Shown here one piece after another: positions 56,140 through 64,000 of a DNA stretch of 64,000 nucleotides. Each line of letters starts with the position of its first letter. Position 1 is the first letter of the stretch. The notes below the pieces were generated by a model. That model was not told the origin of the DNA. It saw only the letters and a list, made by a program, of their open reading frames with translations, and ran no database searches. Where the stretch lies: positions 558,001 through 622,000 of the forward strand of contig JAKSGN010000013.1 of the NCBI GenBank assembly GCA_024180945.1, given 5' to 3'. The position numbers and the translations under genes are program-made. The DNA comes from Macrophomina tecta. Lineage: Eukaryota; Ascomycota; Dothideomycetes; Botryosphaeriales; Botryosphaeriaceae.

Positions 56140-59100
56140 TTACTGCGAAGAGAGGTATTCAACAGCCTGAGGGTGGGCGTTAGCAACTGTATCCACCATA
56201 GATGGACAACCGCCTTTGTGAGGATGACATACCTTGTTGGTATCGTAGTCGAACTTCTCCAACGCGGCGAGAGCGTCATTTCGGTTAAAGCCCATGCTCG
56301 TCAGGTTCTTGAGGATCGGATCATCGTGCTCAGTGCCGGTGCTCAGTGCCCTGGCAAGTTGAGGCTTCTCGGCCTCTTCACCAGCCACCGGCTTCTCCGA
56401 CGACGACGGGGCGCCCAGCATTTGACTGCCCTCGGCAGTCTGTGGGGCCGTATTGCCACCGGTTGAAGGTGCGGGTTGACTGTCAGATAAACCGGAGAAG
56501 ATCGCGTCCCAGTCATGGCTGGAGGCGGCGGTGCTCTGGCCGGCAGGTTTGGAAGAGGCGAAGCTCTGGGTGAGATGCTCGAAATCCGAGAATGAGTCTT
56601 CAGCGTGAGGCTTGATAGCATTGTTAGTTGGGGTCGCCTGACTGGCCATTGTGTTGCTTTTGCTAGCAGCCGGGCTGTCGAAAACCGGGTTGAACTCATC
56701 CAGACCATCACGGTGGTTCGAGGAAAACAGTTCGTCATCGTCGTGCGCATTGGTGGCATCCTTGGCTTCAGCAAGGTCATCGAATCCGGCATCGAAATCG
56801 TCACCGAAAGACTGCTTGGCGGGGGCCTGGTTCGAGGGCGACGCAGCCTTGTCCGTGGAAGGATAGGATTGCGCGGAGTGGTAAGCATCCGAGGGCACTG
56901 TTGACGATGGTGTGTTAGCATTCGATGTCGATCCAGGAGAAAAGGGGCCTGTGGCCGGAGCTTTTCCAGCAGCGCTGGAGCCTCCGAAGAGGGTTTGGCC
57001 GGGAGTGAGCGCGGGGGAGCTGAAAGTCTTCTCGGGGGATTGTGATCCGGACTGGGCCGTGGGATCCTGACGAGAAGGCAGCAGTCCGCCGAACTCCGGC
57101 GGGAAAGAGTCAGAGCCCCTGGCGCCATTTCGGTTACCAGTAGTCTGCTCATAAGTAGGGGGAGGCTTTTGGGCGTTGGGGGTGGGAAGGTTGCTAGTAT
57201 TGCGGGAGAAAGGATTACCTGTATCTCCCGTACCTTCAGGTCCACTTGTAGCAGGTGCCGGGGCTGCATCCTCACGCTTGCTCTGAGGTGACGCAGGGGC
57301 AAAGTTATCATCAAACCCATGTTCACTGTTAGTGTCGCTGTCCTCGTCGCCGCCAAAAGTTTCAATGGGCGGGAACTCCTGGTTGAACTTTGATGCAGAA
57401 CCAACTGAGCCGTTGAAAGACGAGCCGGTGTTTTGTCTCTCTTGGAACTGCTTGCCGGAACCGAATCCAGCGAAGGCAGCATCGAAGTCAGCCTTAGCCG
57501 CAGATCCCTGCCTTTGAGGCTGAGAACCGAACGGGTCAGACCGCGGGAAGCTGAAGCTACCCTTGCTGCGATCACTCATGGCACTCTGGCCGGTGGCTTC
57601 GGGCTGAAGCGGCGTGCTCACGTCGGGGAAAGAGCCCGGCATGTCAACAGATGTCGAGGGAGGGCCGAAGGATTGGTAGGTATCCTTCCGCTCAGGCCCC
57701 CCTATCGACCGCGCAGCATCACTGGCGTGGCTAGCGGCTGGAGATGAAGTGAGGTTACGGTTGAAAGGCGAAGGGCCGAATTCCGGTGCAGATGTGTCCT
57801 TAGCAGGCTCCGCGGCGACTGCTGAGGGAGAGCCAGGAGCGTTAGTAGGCGTTTCGTTGCCGGTGTGGCCGAACCTGCTAGCTTGCGGGCCTGCCTTGAC
57901 GGAAGAGCTGAAAGACTCTTGACGACCAGTGCCTTCGCGAATAGGGAAAACACTCGGTGCGGGGCCCTCACCGACACGCGGTGACTCATGGTATTGAGAC
58001 AGAGGCGGCGATGTGGACGGTGTCGGAACACCCGGCTCGGAGGATTGAACGGACTGTCCAGAGGGCACCGAGAAGCCAGGAGCGCCAGATTCGCCCTTGA
58101 AGGAAGTCTGGGGAGCACCGGGTTGGGCAGAGATGGACGGGCCGAAGAAGTTGTCAAAGTTCGCCTGGCTAGCCTCACGGGAGAACCCGGAAGGAGACAT
58201 GGTGTTCTCGGCCGGCTGAGGCGACCTTCTGAAGAATGGGTTGGTGCTGTGGCTGGCGTTGGAGGGCGCTGGACTCCCTGCAGTTGGCGGGCCAGGAGTA
58301 GCTTCTGGACTGCGGTTATAGCTGTCCTGGGCAGCCTTTGTCAACTCACTCATCTCATTCTTCAGCTTATCACGCTCGCCTTCATTGGTGGCGAGTTGCT
58401 TCTTGTTAATCGCAACCATTCCCTTCTGCTGGCGTGCATCCGACCGCATCTTGTCAAGCTGAGGTCGGAGCTGGGCAATTTCCGCATTCATCTGGCGAAT
58501 GCGCTCCTTTAGGCTGGCGTTCTCGCGTTGATCGGCCTCGAGGGCACTGGCAATTTGCTGATGCTGGCTGGAGAGGTCCTGATATGTTCCCTCGATCATA
58601 GCGAATTCTTGCTGAAGTTTCCTGGTCTCTTGCCGCGAAGCGTTGAGTTTTTCTTCCAGCTGCTTGACAATCTGGACCTCGGCCTCGTATTGCGCCCTGA
58701 ATTGGGACAGACGAACCTCCAGATCACGCTTCTGCGCACTGGTGTTATTCAGCTCGGCCTCAGTTGATGCTTTCCTGTTGTGGGTCTCCTGCATCTGGGT
58801 CCGCAAGGTGTTGATCTGGTTCGACATGTTGCCGAGTTCAGCACTCTCATCGGTAAGCTTCTTGCTCTGCTCCTGATCATTGTCACCCAGAAGGTCATCC
58901 ATGGCTGAAGGTTGCGGAGGCGCCGGACTACGAGGCTGGGACGAAGAGCCGCCAGTTCCTTGAGCAGTCAAGGTCTGACCGAACGAGGATGAAGGCATAA
59001 ATGGCTTGAAGATGCTGGTTGGGTTTTGGGGGGTAGGCTGGAAAGCAACACGTGACGGAGATCCTGGGGAAGCCGCCCCGCTTCCGAACGGATCCTTGTT

Positions 59101-60680
59101 GACGCCGAAGTTGGTGGCGGAACCGCCAGTTGACTGCTGCTGCACGGGTGGGGGAGAAGAGAAGGCATCAAGACCGAACAAGTCTTCAGATGCGGATTTG
59201 GGAGCAGGTGCAGCAGGCGCAGAGAAAGGAGCAGAGGTGCCGAAAGTGGCGGAAGGCTGGGGTTGAGCTTGAGGCCTGGCACCGCCGCGCATGCTCGGAG
59301 GTACCAGGGCAGGCGGCAATGAGGGTGGCAGATATTGGACACCAGGCTTAGGCCGCTGTTGGCGGATCAGATACATGGCAACTGCGAACTCATCCCGGTT
59401 CAACTGGCCCTCAGAATTAATATCGGCCAGATCCCAGATTGCTGCCAAGACCTCCTCGGGCAGTCCAGAGTCACTAAAGAAGACAACGGCCTGTTCACCA
59501 GTGATAAAGCCACGGCCCTGAGTATCAACTTTGCTGAAGAGGTTGTCATAAGATACCTTCTCCTGGGGCGTAATCAACCAGTCATTTCCAGTGGGCTGAG
59601 CGGATTGCGGGGGAGTTCCGTAGGGAGGCCTTCCGCTCATAGGGCTCTGGCCACGGCCAGTGTTCTGGCCGCTGAACTGGCGCGGGATGGGACCTTGAGC
59701 AGGTCCCGGGGGGCGTATGGTAGGAGCACCGCGTCTGGACGCGGCCTCGTAGAGACCAGCAGGAAGAGAGGATGGCAAACCCTTCATGGCACCGCTGCTC
59801 AGAGACTGTATCAAGTGCATAGCAATGATAAACTCGGTGACGCCCAGAGCACCTCGCTGTTCTGTGTCCGCGAGCGCCCAGATACGGCCAAGAGTCTCAT
59901 TTGGTAACCTTGCCTTCTCGAATATATTCTTGGCCGTCTCCCCTATTGCCAGTCAGTATCTTTCCATGCGCCCGCGCAGAAGTATGACGTACCCGGAAGA
60001 ACCCCATTCACAGCGCCTGACTTGTCGAAAAGCGTAGCATACTGGGCGGCCCTGTCTGGTGTCAAGGGCGGTACGCGAATGGGACCGCTCATCTGGGGTG
60101 TGATGGGACCGGGAGCGGCGGCTCCGGAGGGCGGCGAGGTATCAAACTTGGGCAAAGGACCAGCTGCCTCCGTGTTAATTCTTGTCTTGGTCTGTCCCGC
60201 GGGAGATACTCACGTTGGAAAGCCAGCTCAGGAGTCGGTGCCTTGCCAGCCTGGTAGTGACCGATGAGACGGAGGACCTGGCAGAAGCCAGATGAGGTCA
60301 GAAGACCGCGGTTTTCTGTGTCTGCAATCTGCCATATCTGTGTGGCGCAACACAGCCCCCGTCAGCGGTCATCTGCTCGATTGCGGGCGCAAATGATTAT
60401 ATAGTGGAGACACACCTCTCCCAGGACCTGCGGAGGCAATTTGGTCCTCTCAAAGAACTTCACGGCGACTTCTCCGGTAACAACACCCATCTGCTCGGTG
60501 TCGGCCTGGCGGAAGAGCTCGCCGAACACGCGCTTCTCCTCGGGCGTGAGGTTGAGCGGGGTGTCTGGCATCAAGCGTCAGCGGAAGGCTCCAGGGCACC
60601 GATTGGGCAGGCAGCGGCAGGCTGCAGCGGAGGGCGGAGGGCAACTCACTCAGCTCCATGCTTTGCGATGGATCTGTCAT
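56140..60680 (-). CDS. EDE1: Endocytic scaffold Ede1 (EH domains, coiled coil, UBA)
   Basis: Early-arriving scaffold of clathrin-mediated endocytosis (Eps15 family). Exons on the minus strand: 60680-60650, 60564-60416, 60337-60214, 60163-59993, 59942-56233, 56166-56140; 1,403 residues. Three EH domains: about 12-105 (PLNLTPEEKRVFGELFRQAD; GEIWQIADTENRG), 125-215 (LTPDRAAQYATLFDKSGAVN; IWALADTEQRGALGVTEF) and 280-370 (LITPQEKVSYDNLFSKVDTQ; IWDLADINSEGQLNRDEFAVA), each with the Ca-loop-like acidic segment and W-A/D-L-A-D core. A coiled coil lies around 510-680, then a long Ser/Pro/Gln-rich region with many Asn-Pro-Phe-like and Phe-rich motifs. The C-terminal UBA (LTSMGFNRNDALAALEKFDY, then AVEYLSSQ) is completed only by removing a 66-bp intron, which is also an open frame. 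Confidence 0.96.
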
Positions 60681-61870
60681 GGTGTTTCGCGAGGCTGCCA
60701 ACGGCGCAGCATGCGATGGTGGCTGGGGCAGGTTGGGCGGTGCGGCCGGCGTCAGGGTCAAGGAGACGGACCGGCGCTGGCGGGCGTGGTGGTGGACGAG
60801 GGCGTCTGGGTCGGGGCGCAAGCTAAGGTGGAGCGAGCGGGCCGCGGCGGCAGGTCGACAGGGCGCGGACGAAACAACAGCAGGCGATGCTGTGGTGAGA
60901 GTTGAGCAAGGTCCCAAGCTCGGGGAGGAGCTGGAGGTGTCCCGGCTGCTGGCGCTCGCCATCCATGCGCGCCAACGCACGGGCACCGCGAATCGCGGAG
61001 CGTGACTTTCCTGCTGGCAGCAGATCGTTGGCTGGACACCGCAGCTCGAGCGGAGCTGCACCTCTACCGCGCTCCAATGGCCCGCGCCGTCCGTCCTGCC
61101 CGCCCGCCTGCCAATACCCTCACCTGTGCAGACAGTGCAGCCTGCGCGAGCTCGTGTGCGTTGAGTGTGCTGCTGCTGTGTCACCGCGCCCGCAGCCCGA
61201 CGTCAGCGCCCGCGAGCAGCCGCATCGCTACAGGACTACTTGCTGCCTGGCCCGTCTTCTGACGCTTTCTCCCTGCGCCCGGTCCAGGCAACGGCGGCGT
61301 GAAATCAATGGCCGTCACCCGCCGACTGCGTGATCCGCCCTGCTGCTGCTGCCAGGGAACATGGCGCCCACCACTCCGGTTCTGTACTTGCAGCGCATTG
61401 ATGATGAGCCAATGGGATTTGGACCCGCTACACTGCCGTCCTCGTCATCGGCGAATGTGGTTAACGAGCCGTGCGGACGGATGCGACCACACCCGTTTTC
61501 CCCACAGTGTGGACTGTCTAAGGCCGGCTGGTGCCGAGTGTTGCCAGCGATGGCCGTGCCAGTGGACAGCAGTATAAAAGAGCTTGTCGAAGATGACGAT
61601 CCGGTCATGAAATTTGCCAGAGCTAAGGATGCACCTAATCTTGAGACCGACGTTCGACTATCGTCGTCAAGTGTCAGTATTGAGAACTGGACATATGCCC
61701 GAGCTGCAATTCCCATATTTCGCGCGGCAGGAATAGTGAGCAACGACACCGATGAAATATAAGATGAAGGGAGTAGTGTACATGTTTGATATACAGCGCA
61801 ACGTTCCAAAGCTGCAGGATCAATCCAAACGCCTCATGCCACCATTTACCAGTATGGAAGTGCAGATCAT
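60681..61870. other. EDE1 promoter and intergenic region
   Basis: 1.2 kb. The EDE1-proximal half is GC-rich leader. ORFs 61361-61762 (plus) and 61315-61809 (minus) overlap each other and have no recognisable motif; I do not call a gene. Confidence 0.4.
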
Positions 61871-62826
61871 TCAGTACCGCCTATTTCTTGAATGCGGCCT
61901 CCTTCTGTACAAGTCCTCGTTCTTGCAAAACCCCAATGCCAGACCAGCCGGATGCTTGGCTCCCCATGCCTTGCCCAGAAGCCAGTCCGTGACGCTGATA
62001 ACCCTAGTCATCTTATCCCAGTTGCCGCCTTCTTCCGCATGTTCAATTGTGTGTGTGATTATCCGGCCCTCTTCGTCGAATTCGAATATAAACAGTCCGA
62101 CAAACTCTTCGTCGTCCTTCGCGTCGCCGCCCAGGAATTCTGTAATCTTGTCAACCTGTTCACTTCCCGAGATTCCGCGGTATAACGCGCCGACGCCTTT
62201 ACCCTTTGTTTTCCCACAGGTCTTCCATTTTACGACCAGCTTCTCATGCGCCACGCCAGGCGTACTACTGCCGCCATTGCGCGCCATGCGCTCTGACAAA
62301 ATCTCAAGCCTGACATTGCCCACGACCGGAACGCGACCCCAAGCTACCGGCGCGGTCCAAAGCGCGGCGGTGTATGCGATACGTCCGCTGACGTTGGGGA
62401 GGTGTGGGTGTGTGGACGGAAATAGGTGGAGGGTGATATGCGGCGACAATATTTCTTGAGGAAGTGGAGAAGCTAGCAGTGTGGGCAGACGCTCGTGCAG
62501 GATGCGTATGGCTGCGGGTGCTTCTGTCAGCTGGATTGTCTTTCCCAACAGTGGTCGTTTTCCCAGCACTCACTCTTTCCAAGCTTCAGAGTTCGCTCGT
62601 CCGGAGGTTTGCCCCCTTCACCCTTGTGCTCCGAGGGCAGAGATCCGGGTGCAGACGAGTTAAGCCATTCTCCTGTCCGGCTATCTTCGGGCTGCTGTAC
62701 TTTCGCGAAAGTGCGGACCTGATGATGGAGGGCAGCTGGGATGGCGAGGGTAGGTTTTTTTGTGGTAAGCCTGTGTGCGCGCGCAAGCCTGGAAGGCGTG
62801 ATGCACCGCATTGAGCCGGCGGTCAT
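61871..62826 (-). CDS. Conserved fungal protein of unknown function, probably mitochondrial
   Basis: Exons on the minus strand: 62826-62574 and 62523-61871; 49-bp intron with donor GTGAGT and acceptor CTGACAG; 301 residues. N-terminus is Arg/Ser/Thr/Ala-rich with few acids for 40 residues (MRCITPSRLARAHRLTTKK ... HHQVRTFAKV), consistent with a mitochondrial presequence. The rest has patterns I associate with a conserved Pezizomycotina family but cannot name: LPQEILSPHITLHLFPSTHP, AALWTAPVAWGRVPVVGNV, VVKWKTCGKTKGKG, EEFVGLFIFEFDEEGRIITH and WDKMTRVISVTDWLLGKAWG. The late part could be an NTF2-like cone (F-E-F-D-x-x-G-R-I pattern); that is a guess. The join is supported by continuity of LKLGK with APAAIRILHERLP. 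Confidence 0.75.
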
Positions 62827-63191
62827 CTGTAAGTATGTGAATTCATGTAGGGTCGAAGTAGGTGGAGTGATGGATGGAGCGGCGGATGGAAGGATGTAAC
62901 GAAGGAAACCGAATCCAAGCGGGCTTCCAGCACTATTGACCGCCTTATCGATAAGCCACCTGGCAATGATGCAACGCCTATTCGCCGGAGCTCACCCACC
63001 GGCGGCACGGAGCAAGACAGGAAAATCGCAAAACCGGACTCATCAAGAGCTTCAAAGCATCCATTCGCGTCGAAAAGTATGATATTGATAACACCCTAGA
63101 GAAACCGAATCCCCTTCCGACCCACCGGGTATTGAACTAGTAATGACCAAAGGACCCAAAACACCGTGCTGCATGAACGTTTTCCCTGCCA
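62827..63191. other. Intergenic region
   Basis: About 365 bp between the mitochondrial-type gene promoter and the 3' end of the LURP-one gene. No gene seen. Confidence 0.4.
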
Positions 63192-64000
63192 CTACTTCTC
63201 GTTCCTCCTCTCATCTAGACAGATGCACATGGCTGCGACGAGCGTCATATCGACGTTGGGGGCAACCGTCACGACGTACGTCTGCTGGCCGCCGAAGATC
63301 TCACGAGCATTAAAGAACTTGCGGTCGATGGTCGCTACAAGTTGGCCAGTGGTCTCGCAAGTGATGTCGGCTGAGGTATCGAAGAAGTCGCCCTTCATAA
63401 GAAGGCTCTCCCGTTTTCCGGTGGAGGATGTGAAGCTGCACACCGCCTTTGAGGAGCCAACTGCTAACGTCAGTTCTGGGACTACGAAGCGCGTATACTT
63501 GGCTCCGGATAAGACAGTGATCACGAGTTTCGACGGCTGGCGCTAGCCCAAAAAAAAAAAAAAAAGACGGAGAGGGAATTGAAGCTATCATCGGATCTTT
63601 GCTCTGAGGTAGTTGACGGGCGCGCCCAATTAACTGCTTCAACCCCTGATGCGTGTGTGCACATTTTCGAAGCACATGATCCCGTCTATTCATGCAGCGA
63701 GTGAAAAGAGGTGGACTCACAGCTAAATTTTCCCTTCACCTCAAGGATCCTTTTGCCGGAGGGGTCTTCCGCATAGTAGGTGGACGGAAAGGAGAAATGC
63801 TCCTTGCGAATTGTGAACAGCACGTTGCCTTGCATGTCCATGACATGCTTTCGGCCGCTGAGAGAAAAGTATTCGCCCTTCACCTGGACGATGGGACGGC
63901 CGTCGACAGTCTTGACGCTGAAGGAGTCGCCTGACAACGACATGACCTTCTCCTTCAGCACGAGCGGCTCAGCCTGGCGGGCGAAGAAGTTGGGAAAGAT
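63192..64000 (-). CDS. LURP-one-related (LOR/tubby-like) protein, 5' end outside window
   Basis: Tubby-like beta-barrel protein family (LOR domain, DUF567). Exons on the minus strand: 64000-63721 (open at the window edge) and 63460-63192; 260-bp intron containing a T tract (near 63550-63565). Visible 182 residues: IFPNFFARQAEPLVLKEKV, SLSGDSFSVKTVDGRPIVQV, SLSGRKHVMDMQGNVLFTIR, RILEVKGKFS joined as Phe to GSSKAVCSFTSSTGKRESLL, then MKGDFFDTSADITCE and a VAPNVDMTLVAAMCICLDER end. The acceptor at 63461-63463 is chosen because it gives KFS-F-GSSKAV; an acceptor nearer the T tract would insert an unrelated 30-residue stretch and break frame. Plant members affect defence; fungal ones are mostly unstudied. 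The start codon should lie a few codons beyond 64000. Confidence 0.85.

Noticed and set aside
61315..61809. Overlapping ORFs on both strands (minus 164 codons; plus 61361-61762, 133 codons)
   Set aside because: They shadow each other and neither has a motif or splice-supported extension; the plus one starts in a good context but is not enough to call.
63461..63543. Alternative exon start after the T tract in the LURP-one gene
   Set aside because: That acceptor gives the wrong phase and adds about 30 residues absent from the family; the acceptor at 63461-63463 restores KFSFGSSKAV.
1..64000. CRISPR array, operon or bacterial transfer signals
   Set aside because: No regularly spaced repeats; genes are intron-rich and individually promoted, as expected of a fungal nuclear genome.

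Overview
The window is nuclear DNA of a filamentous ascomycete (Pezizomycotina). A Dothideomycete is my best guess from protein flavour only. Evidence: genes broken by 45-300 bp introns with GTRNGT donors and CTRAC-type branch sites, a velvet regulator (VeA), fungal-specific Loc1, Ede1, Vps68 and Cwc21 proteins, an intron-bearing nuclear tRNA, long CT-rich leaders and poly-T tracts. I rebuilt gene models by joining open frames across GT-AG introns until family signatures were continuous; exon coordinates are in each entry.

Layout. 1-1744: 3' end of TRS130/TRAPPC10. 1745-6604: long gene-poor stretch ending in the leader of veA (6605-8459). 9571-11655: basic nuclear-type protein of unknown function. 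13814-15919 (-): RNA polymerase III subunit RPC82. 16780-18331 and 18675-19026: two respiratory-chain genes in tandem, QCR2 (complex III core 2) and ATP15 (F1 epsilon). 19377-22363: NAA35/MAK10 (NatC). 22884-23466 (-): a small four-exon CENP-W kinetochore gene. 23759-24633 (-): proteasome alpha subunit PSMA1/PRE5. 24995-25532 and 26203-26828 (-): VPS55 and VPS68, two partners of one endosomal complex, convergent neighbours. 27092-28121: LOC1. 28270-29886 (-): ABHD1/3-type esterase. 30329-32820: MAU2/SCC4 cohesin loader. 33375-33470 (-): tRNA-Asn with a 22-nt intron.

35182-39493 is the most striking region. A six-exon FMN-dependent 2-hydroxyacid dehydrogenase gene carries a complete 2,859-bp hAT transposon (35895-38753) with an 8-bp target duplication and near-perfect 21-bp inverted ends, placed exactly inside what was a 50-bp intron. 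All host exons remain open; the transposase has a one-base frameshift.

39979-41611: dihydropyrimidinase with an internal deletion/frameshift. 42490-43269: cupin protein. 43544-44909 (-) and 45111-45726: CDC123 and CWC21, divergent. 47399-48622: FAD oxidoreductase (DAO/Tda3 type). 49552-50628: F-box/2EXR-like protein. 51235-52366: WW-domain protein (Wwm1 type). 52367-54606: non-genic except for two tiny cysteine-rich ORFs. 54607-55343: orphan protein with a hydrophobic C-terminal segment. 56140-60680 (-): endocytic scaffold EDE1. 61871-62826 (-): conserved mitochondrial-type protein. 63192-64000 (-): LURP-one/tubby-like protein running off the window edge.

Most of the content is housekeeping: trafficking (TRAPPII, Vps55/68, Ede1), respiration, proteasome, translation and RNA processing. 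There is no CRISPR, operon or secondary-metabolite cluster. The accessory novelty is the transposon-in-intron arrangement and the damaged pyrimidine-catabolism gene 0.5 kb downstream of that host gene.
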